From positions 1-37,046 of the forward strand of contig JAQUJY010000021.1 of the NCBI GenBank assembly GCA_028680705.1: DNA of 37,046 bases. Reading direction: 5' to 3'. Positions 1 to 10,405 of the stretch are shown piece after piece. Position 1 is the stretch's first letter. Each line of letters opens with the position of its first letter. The position numbers were made by a program, and so were the translations under genes. This DNA comes from Bacteroidales bacterium (GTDB lineage Bacteria > Bacteroidota > Bacteroidia > Bacteroidales > Tenuifilaceae). The notes beneath the pieces are model-generated. The model did not search any database, was not told the DNA's origin, and was given only the letters and a program-made list of their open reading frames with translations.

Positions 1-1096
1 AAACCCCAGGCAGCTCAATATGCTCATATCCCTGATTGCGGAGTTGGGGCTCAAAACCGGCATCAGTAATAACCTTTTGCATGCCGTAGGCATCAAGCCA
101 GTTAGTTGCGCCTGCTGAGGATACCACGTTTTCCTCAATCATTATTGAGCCCATGTCATCGGCTCCTGCATTTAGGCACAGCTGCGCTGCGCTTATACCC
201 ATAGTTAACCACGAGGCCTGTATGTGCTTAATATTTGGCAGCATAATTCGGCTTATAGCTACCATGCGTATATGCTCATCTATTGATGTGGATGAGGTTA
301 CGCCCATTTGCTCCAACTTTGTCCCTTTCGACTGATATGGCCAGCAAATGAATGCCGAAAAACCAATGGCATTATCTGTTTTTTTACTCTGTAAATCGCG
401 AACTTTAACAAGATGCTCAATTCGTTCTTCGATAGTTTCAATATGTCCATACATCATAGTGGCTGTTGTTAGCATCCCCATTTGCTGGGCCTCTGCCATA
501 ACATCGAACCACTGCTGGGCGCTTGGTTTACCAGGCGAAAGTTTCTTTCTGACCCTATCAACCAATATCTCAGCTCCACCACCGGGCAAGCTCTCCAAGC
601 CTGCATTACGTAACTCTCTAAGCACCTGCACAGTTGACATCTTCTCTAGCTTAGCAATATGAGCAATTTCTGGTGGACCAAGGGCATGGAGTTTTACCTG
701 AGGGTATTCGTTTTTTAATGCCGAAAAAAGATCTTTATAAAACCCTAAACCCAACTTTGGATGGAGCCCTCCCTGCAAAAGCAGCTGCTCACCCCCCATG
801 CTCAACATCTCGTTAATCTTAACTCTATACTCGTCAAGGGTTGTTATGTATGCTCTGGCATTGTTAAAAGCACAATGAAAATTGCAAAACTTGCATCCAG
901 CAATGCATACATTGGTGATGTTTACGTTCCTGTCGATTTGCCAGGTTACCCTATTACCGGGCACATGGGTTTTTCTGAGCTCATTCGCAATAAGCATCAT
1001 AATCTCCAGAGGAGCATTGCGGTAAAGAAAAGTACCCTCTTGGTTGGTTAAAAACTGGCCTTTGAGGGCTTTTGAATATATGGTTTTTATCTCCAT
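1..1096 (-). CDS. mqnC: Cyclic dehypoxanthinyl futalosine synthase (MqnC), 3'-truncated by window edge
   Basis: This is an open frame running from ATG at 1096 off the left edge (about 365 codons seen, no stop). It is a radical SAM enzyme of the MqnC/MqnE/CofH group. The CxxxCxxC iron-sulfur motif reads CIAGCKFC near residue 64. It is followed by MqnC-type stretches such as GGEQLLLQGGLHP, ESLPGGGAEILVDRV, ATMMYGHIET and a late ENVVSSAG segment. MqnC forms the spiro ring of cyclic dehypoxanthine futalosine in the alternative menaquinone pathway. The paralog MqnE is the main alternative; the GLxP and GGGAEI features favour MqnC. The visible part is nearly full family length (about 360-380 aa), so only a few residues lie outside the window. 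It has a consensus promoter and is divergent from pdxA. No other menaquinone gene is in view. Confidence 0.83.
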   Translation of the reverse strand, partial: MEIKTIYSKALKGQFLTNQEGTFLYRNAPLEIMMLIANELRKTHVPGNRVTWQIDRNVNITNVCIAGCKFCNFHCAFNNARAYITTLDEYRVKINEMLSMGGEQLLLQGGLHPKLGLGFYKDLFSALKNEYPQVKLHALGPPEIAHIAKLEKMSTVQVLRELRNAGLESLPGGGAEILVDRVRKKLSPGKPSAQQWFDVMAEAQQMGMLTTATMMYGHIETIEERIEHLVKVRDLQSKKTDNAIGFSAFICWPYQSKGTKLEQMGVTSSTSIDEHIRMVAISRIMLPNIKHIQASWLTMGISAAQLCLNAGADDMGSIMIEENVVSSAGATNWLDAYGMQKVITDAGFEPQLRNQGYEHIELPGV

Positions 1097-1117
1097 GCCG
1101 TATTTACTATAATTGCA

Positions 1118-1149
1118 CAAAGGTAGAAAAACGTTGTCACTAGCTCCAA
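1118..1149 (-). promoter_or_regulatory. Bacteroidota-type promoter of mqnC
   Basis: On the minus strand the -7 box TACCTTTG (1118-1125) is preceded by TTG (1147-1149) with a 21-nt spacer, matching TTG-N19-21-TAnnTTTG. The predicted start leaves about 15-20 nt of leader before the ATG at 1096. Confidence 0.65.
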
Positions 1150-1202
1150 TCAAAACCAAACAAACTTTTAGGGTAACCTCCTAAATCTTAAAGTCAATTT
1201 AC

Positions 1203-1210
1203 TATCTTTG
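1203..1210 (+). promoter_or_regulatory. Probable -7 box upstream of pdxA
   Basis: TATCTTTG matches the TAnnTTTG -7 consensus of the Bacteroidota primary sigma factor and lies 58 nt before the pdxA start. No good TTG is seen at the -33 position, so this is weaker than the divergent mqnC promoter. Confidence 0.4.
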
Positions 1211-1268
1211 CCAGTTAAACAACGAGTAAAACAGTAGGCTTAGACCCTACATAAAACTGCAATAGCAT

Positions 1269-2315
1269 ATGATCGACAATAAAATTGTTGTAGGTATAAC
1301 CCAAGGCGATATTAATGGTATAGGCTACGAGGTTATTATTAAGACCCTCTCGGATAGCAGAATTAACGATCTTTGCATTCCCGTAATTTACGGTTCACCT
1401 AAAGTAGCTGCATACCACCGTAAAGCCATTAACTTTAGAAATTTTACCTTTAATCAGATTAAGGATATTGGCGAAGTAAACTCAAAACGATCGAACATAA
1501 TAAATTGCATGGACGACGACGTTCGTGTGGAACTGGGCAAAAGCACTGAGATTGGCGGTGAGGGTTCAATTAGATCTCTAGAAGCGGCTGTAGCCGACCT
1601 GAAAAATAATAAGATTGATGTTTTAATTACGTCGCCAATTAACAAGCAAAATGTTAAATCGGATACTTTCCAATTCCCAGGACACACAGAATTTTTAGCT
1701 AGTTCTTTCAACTCAAGCGAAGTGCTTATGCTATTGGTAAGCGACCTCATGCGGGTTGGTGTGGTAACAGGTCATATCCCAATATCAGAGGTATCCAAAA
1801 GCATTAGCCAGGAGCTTATTGTAAAAAAGCTTAGGATACTGAACAATAGCCTTATTAAAGATTTTGGTATTAGAAAGCCACGCATTGCTGTTCTGGGGCT
1901 TAACCCCCATGCCGGAGATGGAGGAGTTTTGGGTAAAGAGGAGCAAGAGACCATAATCCCTGCCATTAATAAGGCAAATGAAGAAGATATACTTGCACTT
2001 GGGCCATACTCATCCGATGGTTTTTTTGGTTCGGAAGGCTTTATGAGCTTCGATGCCATTCTGGCGATGTACCACGACCAAGGGTTAATACCATTTAAAG
2101 CACTCTCATTCGAAAGCGGAGTTAACTTTACAGCTGGCCTTCCCATTGTAAGAACATCGCCTGCACACGGTACTGCGTACGGAATAACTGGTCAGGGTGA
2201 AGCATCAGAGACCTCGTTTCGGAATGCGCTATTCTTAGCCCTCGATATTTTCAAAAATAGGCAAACCTATGCCAATCTAACCAAGAATCCACTTAAGGTT
2301 TCGAAACAAGAGTAA
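1269..2315 (+). CDS. pdxA: 4-hydroxythreonine-4-phosphate dehydrogenase (PdxA)
   Basis: This enzyme oxidises and decarboxylates 4-phosphohydroxy-L-threonine in the DXP-dependent pyridoxal 5'-phosphate pathway. The 348-aa product has family length. It opens with GDINGIGYEVI (family GDPxGIGPE). It carries the three metal-ligand histidine contexts: GHTEFL near residue 140, NPHAGDGG near 215, and MYHDQG near 274. The C-terminal GLPIVRTSPAHGTAYGI block is also typical. ATG at 1269 gives a correctly placed N-terminus. It is followed after 18 nt by ruvA and then sprA on the same strand, so these are probably co-transcribed. No other PLP-synthesis gene is in the window. The first Pro of GDPxG is replaced by Ile, which I regard as tolerated family variation. 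Confidence 0.92.
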   Translation: MIDNKIVVGITQGDINGIGYEVIIKTLSDSRINDLCIPVIYGSPKVAAYHRKAINFRNFTFNQIKDIGEVNSKRSNIINCMDDDVRVELGKSTEIGGEGSIRSLEAAVADLKNNKIDVLITSPINKQNVKSDTFQFPGHTEFLASSFNSSEVLMLLVSDLMRVGVVTGHIPISEVSKSISQELIVKKLRILNNSLIKDFGIRKPRIAVLGLNPHAGDGGVLGKEEQETIIPAINKANEEDILALGPYSSDGFFGSEGFMSFDAILAMYHDQGLIPFKALSFESGVNFTAGLPIVRTSPAHGTAYGITGQGEASETSFRNALFLALDIFKNRQTYANLTKNPLKVSKQE

Positions 2316-2333
2316 CCCATAAAACTTAAAACC

Positions 2334-2915
2334 ATGTACGAGTTTATTAGTGGAAATGTATCAGACCTTACCCCTGCTTATGTAGTTATTGAAACTGCAG
2401 GTATAGGGTATCAAATAAATATATCACTTAATACATTCGCACTCCTCGAGGGGAAAAGCCAAACAATGCTTTACCTTCACCTTGTGGTAAGAGATGATGC
2501 GCATTTGCTTTACGGCTTTTCGAGTAAAGAGGAGCGCGAACTTTTCCGAAATTTAATAACCGTATCGGGTATAGGCGCAAACACTGCACGCGTTATTCTT
2601 TCGTCGTTTTCACCTGCCGAAATAATACAGGCAATTGCCCAAGGCGATATTAAAATGCTTCAGCAAATTAAGGGTATTGGGCTAAAAACAGCACAGCGCA
2701 TTGTAATCGACCTAAAAGATAAAATTGCAAAAGGGAGCATCGGTCAAGATATTTTTGCCACCTCAAACAATACCATCCGAGAGGAAGCGTTATCTGCATT
2801 AGTTATGTTAGGTTTTTCTAAGAGTGCTGCCGAAAAGCTCATTGGCAAAATTCTGAAGAATAATCCTAACCAAACTGTTGAAGGGATTGTTAAAAACGCG
2901 CTAAAAGGGCTGTAG
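2334..2915 (+). CDS. ruvA: Holliday junction branch migration protein RuvA
   Basis: RuvA binds four-way DNA junctions as a tetramer and loads the RuvB motor during recombinational repair. The 193-aa product has the N-terminal OB-fold (MYEFISGNVSDL, with IGYQINIS around residue 28). Two helix-hairpin-helix motifs follow (VSGIGANTA near 80, IKGIGLKTA near 115). The C-terminal domain III is the RuvB-binding module (about residues 143-193). Length and order are canonical. It lies 18 nt after pdxA and 27 nt before sprA. In several Bacteroidota ruvA precedes sprA/sov, which supports both assignments. Confidence 0.95.
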   Translation: MYEFISGNVSDLTPAYVVIETAGIGYQINISLNTFALLEGKSQTMLYLHLVVRDDAHLLYGFSSKEERELFRNLITVSGIGANTARVILSSFSPAEIIQAIAQGDIKMLQQIKGIGLKTAQRIVIDLKDKIAKGSIGQDIFATSNNTIREEALSALVMLGFSKSAAEKLIGKILKNNPNQTVEGIVKNALKGL

Positions 2916-2942
2916 CACCATAATATATTTAATGTTTTCACC

Positions 2943-5900
2943 TTGAGATACACTGAAAGTTCAATCATAAAAGGTTTATTAAGCCTTCCGATTATTCCTC
3001 TTGGTCTGCTATTGCTTTTCGCTGCTCCAGTAAAGGCTAGTAGTTTTACAACAGGCAATATTGCTGTTTATTCCAATATCCTTGCCCCCGCTCCTGACAC
3101 AACCACACTCCAGTATCCAATACCAAGCGACGAGGACTTGCAGAACAGTTCTCCCCTTTTTATGTCAACGCCGCAGAACATCACCACCGAAGTAGAGTAC
3201 GATCCAAAAACAAAGCAATATACAATTTACTATAAAGTAGGAAACGTTAACATCCGTACCCCAAGGGTGATGAGCGAAAATGAATACCGTCAGTTTCAGT
3301 TTGAGCAATCTATGCGCAACTACTGGCAACAAAAGCAAAAAGGCGAAACTAGTTCACGGGGTTCAGGTATCTTACCTAGATTACAGGTTGGAGGCGAGAC
3401 TTTCGATCGTATTTTTGGAAGCAATGTTATTGAGATTATACCGCAGGGATCGGCAGAACTAGTTTTTGGTATCACTAGTTCAAACACCAAGAACTACCAA
3501 ATAGCCGAAGATTTAAGAAAAAACACCACCTTCGACTTTCAGTCGAAAATACAGATGAACGTTAACGGTACTGTGGGCGAGAAGTTACGCATGGAGGTGA
3601 GCTACAACACCGAGGCTACCTTTGATTTTGAGAACAACGTAAAACTAGAATATACTGGTTTTGAGGATGAGATAATCCAGAAAATTGAAGCCGGTAACGT
3701 ATCGATGCCCCTACCAGGCTCTCTGATAACTGGGAGCCATAGTCTTTTTGGCTTAAAAACTCAACTCAGGTTCGGACGGTTAACTGTAACCAGCATCTTC
3801 TCTAAACAGAATAGCCAAAGCCAAGTAATGGAGGTTAGTGGCGGTGCGCAAAGCAAAGAATTTGATATACAGGCCGACGAATACGAAGCAAATAAACACT
3901 TTTTCCTGTCGCACTACTTCCGCGATACGTACAACCAATCGTTGCAAAACCTGCCCATAGTAAATAGTGGAGTTAATATTACCCGTATTGAGGTATGGAT
4001 GACCAATAAGCGAAACAACTTTGAGGAGACAAGGGATATGATTGCCTTTCACGACCTAGGTGAAAACCAGCAAAACATCTACTCAACTAACAATTTCTCT
4101 CAGCAAATTGGAGGGTTTAACCAAAGCCCTGGCAACCAGGTAAACGATTTATACGAAAAGATGACCAATGTTTACAGTGGAATTAGGAATATTTCTGATG
4201 CAACACAAATACTTTCTGGACTAGCAAACTTTAACGGAGGGGTTGATTATGCGAAACTAGGCAACGCCCGGAAACTAAGCCAGTCAGAATACACGCTAAA
4301 CGCACAACTGGGATATATTTCAATAAACACCTCTCTAAATGGCGATGAGATTCTTGCCGTAGCCTACGAGTACACCATGGGTGGGAAGACCTACAAAGTG
4401 GGTGAGTTCTCAACCGATGGAATAACATCCCCCAGTGCATTAATCGTAAAACTATTAAAAGGAACTAACCTGTCGCCACGACTCCCAACATGGAATTTGA
4501 TGATGAAAAACATCTACTCCATGAACACCTACCAGATAAATAAAACTGATTTTAACCTCAATATTCTTTATCAAAACGACCAAACGGGTACTTCAATCAA
4601 CTATCTTCCCGAGGGGAATATTGCCAACGAACCTCTACTTGCCGTTCTAAATCTCGATAACCTAAACTCAAATCTCGACCCTGGTTCCGATGGTATGTTC
4701 GACTTTATTGAGGGCATCACTATCAACTCGGCCAACGGCAGGGTAATTTTTCCAGTACTAGAACCATTTGGTAAGGATTTGGCTAAAAAAATTGGTGACC
4801 CCGATTTGGTTGAACGGTACGTGTACCAAGAACTATACGACTCAACACAAACCAAGGCCCGACAGAATGCCGAAAAAAACAAGTTTAGCATAACCGGAAC
4901 TTACCAATCCTCATCAAGTTCAGAGATACCGCTAAATGCAGTTAACGTACCTCGAGGATCTGTTGTAGTTACCGCTGGAGGCGTTAAACTTATTGAGGGT
5001 AGCGACTATACTGTGGACTATATCATGGGATCGGTTAAGATTATAAACCCTGCATATATGGAGTCGAATACTCCAATACAGATATCGCTTGAAAGTCAGG
5101 ACATGTTCAACCTCCAGTCTAAAACGCTGGTAGGTTCACACTTCGACTATAAATTCTCCGACAATTTCAACATAGGCGCTACCGTTCTGAACCTAACCGA
5201 ACGCCCTTTAACCCAGAAAGTTAACTATGGCAACGAGGCCGTTAGTAATACCATATGGGGATTAAACACCTCATACCAAACCGAGTCGGGCTTTTTGACC
5301 AAAGCTGTAGACTTTTTACCCTTTATAGAGACGAAAGAGAAATCGACCATTACTTTCGATGCTGAATTTGCCCAATTTATTCCAGGCCATTCAAGGGCAG
5401 TTGGCAAAGATGGCACGGTTTACATCGACGATTTTGAGGGAAGCAAATCATCCATCGATATACGCTCAGAGTATGCATGGTCAATAGCCAGCGTTCCACA
5501 ACATCAACCAAGTTCGTTTCCCAATGCACATCTGTCAAATGATCTTAAATACGGTTTCGATAGGGCACTAATGGCATGGTACACCATTGACCCGCTGTTT
5601 TTACGCAATAATTCACTAACCCCTGACCACATCCGTAAAGATAAAAATACCCAAAGCAATCATTTTGTTAGGGAGATATACGAACGCGAAATCTTTCCAA
5701 ACCGGAATACACCGCAGGGGATGCCAACCAATATGGCCATACTAAATCTGGCATACTACCCCAATGAAAGGGGTCCGTACAACTATAATACAAACAATAT
5801 TAACGAGGATGGTTTCTTTGAAAATCCAAATAATATGTGGGCTGGTATCACTCGTCCCATACCCTCACCCGACTTTGAGGCTGCAAATACCGAGTACATA

Positions 5901-8900
5901 GAGTTTTGGTTAATGGATCCTTTTGTTCACGACTCGCTTCACACCGGTGGTGATTTTTACATCAACCTTGGCGAAATATCGGAAGATATTCTAAAGGACG
6001 GTAAAAGAGCATTCGAAAGCGGACTGCCTATTTCAGAGGAAGTTACTAATATAGAGACTACTGCATGGGGTAGGGTTCCCACAGTACTATCGCTTTCTAA
6101 CGTGTTCAATACCGATGCCAACACGCGCCGCTTTCAGGATGTGGGGCTTGATGGATTACGCGATGTTGATGAACAGCTATTCTTTGAAGATTACCTAGAG
6201 GCACTGAAACTCAAGTTTGGTGAAACATCGCAGGTTTATATTGATGCTCTTAAGGACCCATCGAACGATAACTTTAGGTACTACCAATCGACTATTTACG
6301 ATTCGAACGAAACAGGAATCCTCGATAGGTATAAACGGTTTAACATGCCTGAGGGAAACTCAACCCCCGAGGGGCAGCCTACACCCGACGGGATTATTGA
6401 GCCATACACAAACTCAATCACAAGCATACCCGATGGCGAAGATATTAACGATGATTCAAACCTGAACGAGGATGAGATGTACTACCAGTATCGCATATCG
6501 CTTAGGCCACAAGACTTTGAGGTTGGTAGTAACTTTATAACCGATAAGGTTAACTACAAAGGAAAATTTGCCAACGATAAACCTTTTGACGTTAACTGGT
6601 ACCAGTTTAAGATTCCCATAAACGAGTACGAAGGAGTCTACGGAGGAATACAGGATTTTAAATCGATTCGTTTTATAAGGATGTTTCTAAAGGATTTTTC
6701 CGATACCATCATCCTAAGGTTTGCAACCCTTGAACTTGTTCGTGGAGAATGGCGAAGATACAATCGCTCCCTTATTCAGGGGCAAGAAGGCATGCCCACA
6801 ACCGATATGCCCGAAGGAAATCTTGAGGTTTCTGTAGTAAACATTGAAGAGAACAACAAGCGTACCCCCGTAAACTATGTTCTCCCCCCTGGAGTTGATA
6901 GGGTTATTGACCCTAGCCAACCACAGCTAACAGAGCTCAATGAACAAGCAATGGAGATAAAGGTTACGGATCTGGCCGATGGCGATGCCAGGGCAGTATT
7001 TAAAAGTGTTAATATTGATATCCGTCAATATCGCAAAATGATGATGGATATACATGCTGAAGAGATACTTGGATACCCTCTTAAAGATGAGGACCTATCT
7101 GTATTTGTAAGGCTTGGTACCGACTATAGCAATAACTTTTACGAATACGAAATACCGCTTGTGCTAACCCCTCCAGGTCATTACTCCAATAATCGCGAAC
7201 GCGATAGAAGAATGGTGTGGCCAAAAGAAAACGAAATGGATATCGATCTGGAGCTATTCACAAACGCTAAACTTCTGCGTAATGATGAGATGCGCAAAGC
7301 GGGGTCACTTATAACCTATAGCACAGTATTTACGGTAGAGGATGGGAATCGAAAAATAAGGATAACTGGAAATCCATCACTAAGCAACGTAAAAGTACTT
7401 ATGATTGGTGTTAGAAACGCCAAAAGCAGCGACAATCCCAATGACAATGGATACGCAAAATCGGGTATTATCTGGGTAAATGAGCTTAGGCTCTCCCAAT
7501 CGGACGACAAGGGTGGGTGGGCTGCTAATGCCCGTGTGGCAGCAAAACTAGCTGATTTGGGAATGGTTACCGTTTCGGGAACAACCATTAAACCGGGCTT
7601 TGGATCAATTGAAAAAAAGGTTAACGAGCGAAGTCTTGAGGATTTCTACCAGTACGACATAAACTCAACTATTCAGCTTGGCCGATTTTTCCCAAAAGAG
7701 TCAGGCGTTAATATTCCACTATTTATTGGCTTCTCCGAGTCGTTTGCAAACCCTGAGTATAACCCGATTGACCCAGATATTAAGTTAAGGGAATCTATTG
7801 AAAGGGCAACAAGTAAAGAAGAACGCGACACCATTAAAAAAATATCGCAGGATTATACCCGCAGAAAGAGCCTAAACTTAACCAACGTTAGGATAAACAA
7901 AATCGATGGTCAACCAAAGATTTATAGCATCTCTAACTTTGCCGTAAGCTACTCATATAACGAACAACTCTCGCGAAACATTACTACCGAAGAGCGTATA
8001 CAGCGAAATGTAAGAGGAGGCTTAACTTATACCTATAATACTAAACCCAAAAGTGTAGTACCCCTCAGAAAGGTTAAAGCAAAATGGCTATCGAACCCAT
8101 ACCTTAGAATTGTTAAGGATTTCAACTTTAATTATATGCCAAACCAGTTCTCCTTTAGAACTGAACTTAACCGAACCTATTTTGAACAGCAACTGCGCAA
8201 TTTAAATAACCCAGAATATAGTCTATTGCCCACCTATTCCAAAGATTTTCATTGGAATAGGGTTTACTCCCTTAACTGGGATATTAGCCAAGCCATTAAG
8301 TTCGATTTTAATGCCAATAACCAAGCGCGCATCGATGAGCCTTTGGGTATTGTTAACAAATCGAAAGATCCTGAATTATATGAGCATTGGCGTGATACGG
8401 TTTGGACTAACCTTAAAAACTTTGGCCGAAATACAAACTATAATCATCAATTTAACCTATCGTACAATATTCCCATCAATAAACTGCCACCCTTTAACTG
8501 GGTAACAGCATCGGCTCGGTATACTGGTAGTTTTAACTGGCAAACAGGCCCAGTACTGCCCGACACAAGCCGATTTGATCCAGGGAACACCATACAAAAC
8601 GCCAATACCATACAGCTAACTTCCCAGTTAAACCTAACCTCACTTTACAACAAGAGTAAATTCTTGAAGGGCATTAACCAAAAATTCGACCAACGGGGCA
8701 GAGGGGTCACGCCGAAGAAGACTTTCAAAACCGTTACCTACGAGCAAACAGGATTAAGGCTCCGCCCAAACTTTGCTCGTTCCGTAACCCACAACCTTAA
8801 AACAGAGGATGTAAAGGTTAAAGCATTTGATGCCGAAGGCAAAGAGATTGACTTTGAACTAAACATTCGTTCTGACAAACGGGTAACCATAAGAACTGAT

Positions 8901-10373
8901 AAGGATTTGGAAGATGTAAGGGTTGTTGTAGAAGGACAAATACCCGAGCGCGAAAATATTGCACTATTCCTGCTTGAAGGTACTGTTAGAATACTAATGG
9001 GCGTGAAAAACATAAGTGGATCATTCTCCCAAACTAATGGTACTTTAATGCCAGGCTACAAGCCAAATACTCAATTCCTTGGAATGGAGAAAAACCAAAA
9101 CGTTTTTGCCCCCGGATTTCCATTTGTTGCAGGTTGGCAAGACCCAGACTTTGCATGGAAAGCAGTTCGGAATAATTGGCTTACAACTGACTCTACAATT
9201 AATGCTGCTTTTATGCTTTCGAGGAATGAAAACATCACACTACGAAGCACCATTGAACCACTGCCCAACCTTAGGATTGAACTTAATGCTCTGCGAAGCC
9301 AAACCAAGAACAAGAACGAGTACTACCTGGCTAACGAGTTTGGTGTTTTTAACAGTTACAACCCAATGGCAACAGGAAACTTTAGCATCAGCATAATTAG
9401 TATACACTCGCTCTTTGAGCGATCCACAAGCAAGAATAACTACATCAGCGATGTATTTGAACAGTTTAAGGCAAATCGACTAGTTATTGCAAATCGTCTT
9501 TCCGAAAATCGAGATAACTTCAAAGATGCTCTTCTTCCTGTTGATGATGAAGAGGCAAGACGTTTCCCTTATGGGTATGGTGCATTAAGCCAAGATGTGC
9601 TATTCTACTCTTTTCTCTCGGCATATACCGGCGTTTCACCAGATAAAATCAAACTAACTCAGTTTCCGCTTATCCCAATGCCCAACTGGCAAATTACCTA
9701 CGATGGCCTGTCAAAGCTAAAGCCCTTTCGTAAAATACTTCGTAACTTTACAATTCGGCATGGATACCGATCAACATTCTCAATTGGAGCCTTTGCATCC
9801 AATCTCGATTACAATCCAGGCGACGATGGCTTAAGCTACATTGAGGATCTGAATAGAAACTATGTGCCGGAACTTGAAGTATCAAACATCTCGGTTAACG
9901 AACAATTCAACCCTCTTTTTAGCCTCGATGCAACGTGGACTAACAGCCTTACGAACAGAGTCGAAGTACGTAACTCAAGAACCATTGCCATGAGTTTTGC
10001 CAACAACCAGGTTAGTGAAAACAAAAACTGGGAATTCATTGTTGGTAGCGGATATAGATTCGAAAATCTTCCGCTTATCTTTGGTTCAGCAAGCGGTGGT
10101 AGTCGTACCCTTAAAAGCGATTTGCGCGTAAATGTCGATTTTAGCCTTCGCAACAACTATACTATTCTCCGTAAAATTGTCGAGAACACCAATACCCATT
10201 CGGCTGGCCAAAATATCCTATCCATAAAAACATCGGCAGAGTATGTGGTTAGCGATCAGGTAACCATCAGGTTGTTCTTCGATAGGGTAGTAAACACTCC
10301 CTTGGTTTCAAATTCATACGCCACGGCCAACACTAGCTTTGGGTTTAGCTTAAGGTTTACGATGATTCAATAA
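2943..10373 (+). CDS. sprA: Type IX secretion outer-membrane translocon SprA (Sov)
   Basis: SprA is the very large outer-membrane beta-barrel through which type IX secretion substrates cross the outer membrane; in gliding species it is needed for motility. The 2476-aa product matches the family (about 2400 aa). It has a signal peptide (about residues 1-32, ending VKA). An early segment TPQNITTEVEYDP is characteristic, as are repeated SprA blocks including FDFENNVKLEYTGFEDEII, SLFGLKTQLRFGRL and VYIDDFEGSK. The protein is rich in Asn, Tyr and aromatic alternation typical of barrels and ends in aromatic-rich FGFSLRFTMIQ. No frameshift is seen over 7.4 kb. The start is TTG at 2943: no in-frame ATG or GTG lies between the upstream stop and the signal peptide. 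Other T9SS genes are not nearby. Confidence 0.95.
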   Translation: MRYTESSIIKGLLSLPIIPLGLLLLFAAPVKASSFTTGNIAVYSNILAPAPDTTTLQYPIPSDEDLQNSSPLFMSTPQNITTEVEYDPKTKQYTIYYKVGNVNIRTPRVMSENEYRQFQFEQSMRNYWQQKQKGETSSRGSGILPRLQVGGETFDRIFGSNVIEIIPQGSAELVFGITSSNTKNYQIAEDLRKNTTFDFQSKIQMNVNGTVGEKLRMEVSYNTEATFDFENNVKLEYTGFEDEIIQKIEAGNVSMPLPGSLITGSHSLFGLKTQLRFGRLTVTSIFSKQNSQSQVMEVSGGAQSKEFDIQADEYEANKHFFLSHYFRDTYNQSLQNLPIVNSGVNITRIEVWMTNKRNNFEETRDMIAFHDLGENQQNIYSTNNFSQQIGGFNQSPGNQVNDLYEKMTNVYSGIRNISDATQILSGLANFNGGVDYAKLGNARKLSQSEYTLNAQLGYISINTSLNGDEILAVAYEYTMGGKTYKVGEFSTDGITSPSALIVKLLKGTNLSPRLPTWNLMMKNIYSMNTYQINKTDFNLNILYQNDQTGTSINYLPEGNIANEPLLAVLNLDNLNSNLDPGSDGMFDFIEGITINSANGRVIFPVLEPFGKDLAKKIGDPDLVERYVYQELYDSTQTKARQNAEKNKFSITGTYQSSSSSEIPLNAVNVPRGSVVVTAGGVKLIEGSDYTVDYIMGSVKIINPAYMESNTPIQISLESQDMFNLQSKTLVGSHFDYKFSDNFNIGATVLNLTERPLTQKVNYGNEAVSNTIWGLNTSYQTESGFLTKAVDFLPFIETKEKSTITFDAEFAQFIPGHSRAVGKDGTVYIDDFEGSKSSIDIRSEYAWSIASVPQHQPSSFPNAHLSNDLKYGFDRALMAWYTIDPLFLRNNSLTPDHIRKDKNTQSNHFVREIYEREIFPNRNTPQGMPTNMAILNLAYYPNERGPYNYNTNNINEDGFFENPNNMWAGITRPIPSPDFEAANTEYIEFWLMDPFVHDSLHTGGDFYINLGEISEDILKDGKRAFESGLPISEEVTNIETTAWGRVPTVLSLSNVFNTDANTRRFQDVGLDGLRDVDEQLFFEDYLEALKLKFGETSQVYIDALKDPSNDNFRYYQSTIYDSNETGILDRYKRFNMPEGNSTPEGQPTPDGIIEPYTNSITSIPDGEDINDDSNLNEDEMYYQYRISLRPQDFEVGSNFITDKVNYKGKFANDKPFDVNWYQFKIPINEYEGVYGGIQDFKSIRFIRMFLKDFSDTIILRFATLELVRGEWRRYNRSLIQGQEGMPTTDMPEGNLEVSVVNIEENNKRTPVNYVLPPGVDRVIDPSQPQLTELNEQAMEIKVTDLADGDARAVFKSVNIDIRQYRKMMMDIHAEEILGYPLKDEDLSVFVRLGTDYSNNFYEYEIPLVLTPPGHYSNNRERDRRMVWPKENEMDIDLELFTNAKLLRNDEMRKAGSLITYSTVFTVEDGNRKIRITGNPSLSNVKVLMIGVRNAKSSDNPNDNGYAKSGIIWVNELRLSQSDDKGGWAANARVAAKLADLGMVTVSGTTIKPGFGSIEKKVNERSLEDFYQYDINSTIQLGRFFPKESGVNIPLFIGFSESFANPEYNPIDPDIKLRESIERATSKEERDTIKKISQDYTRRKSLNLTNVRINKIDGQPKIYSISNFAVSYSYNEQLSRNITTEERIQRNVRGGLTYTYNTKPKSVVPLRKVKAKWLSNPYLRIVKDFNFNYMPNQFSFRTELNRTYFEQQLRNLNNPEYSLLPTYSKDFHWNRVYSLNWDISQAIKFDFNANNQARIDEPLGIVNKSKDPELYEHWRDTVWTNLKNFGRNTNYNHQFNLSYNIPINKLPPFNWVTASARYTGSFNWQTGPVLPDTSRFDPGNTIQNANTIQLTSQLNLTSLYNKSKFLKGINQKFDQRGRGVTPKKTFKTVTYEQTGLRLRPNFARSVTHNLKTEDVKVKAFDAEGKEIDFELNIRSDKRVTIRTDKDLEDVRVVVEGQIPERENIALFLLEGTVRILMGVKNISGSFSQTNGTLMPGYKPNTQFLGMEKNQNVFAPGFPFVAGWQDPDFAWKAVRNNWLTTDSTINAAFMLSRNENITLRSTIEPLPNLRIELNALRSQTKNKNEYYLANEFGVFNSYNPMATGNFSISIISIHSLFERSTSKNNYISDVFEQFKANRLVIANRLSENRDNFKDALLPVDDEEARRFPYGYGALSQDVLFYSFLSAYTGVSPDKIKLTQFPLIPMPNWQITYDGLSKLKPFRKILRNFTIRHGYRSTFSIGAFASNLDYNPGDDGLSYIEDLNRNYVPELEVSNISVNEQFNPLFSLDATWTNSLTNRVEVRNSRTIAMSFANNQVSENKNWEFIVGSGYRFENLPLIFGSASGGSRTLKSDLRVNVDFSLRNNYTILRKIVENTNTHSAGQNILSIKTSAEYVVSDQVTIRLFFDRVVNTPLVSNSYATANTSFGFSLRFTMIQ

Positions 10374-10405
10374 ACTTTACAGTAACTTTTTGCTGATACG
10401 ATTTG

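Noticed and set aside
153-1051. Three plus-strand ORFs of 60-104 codons
   Set aside because: They lie antisense to the continuous mqnC frame, which carries clear radical SAM motifs; the ORFs have no recognisable content.
9071-9396. Overlapping ORFs on both strands inside sprA (80-105 codons)
   Set aside because: Both are shadows of the intact sprA frame, which reads through with the family's typical composition.
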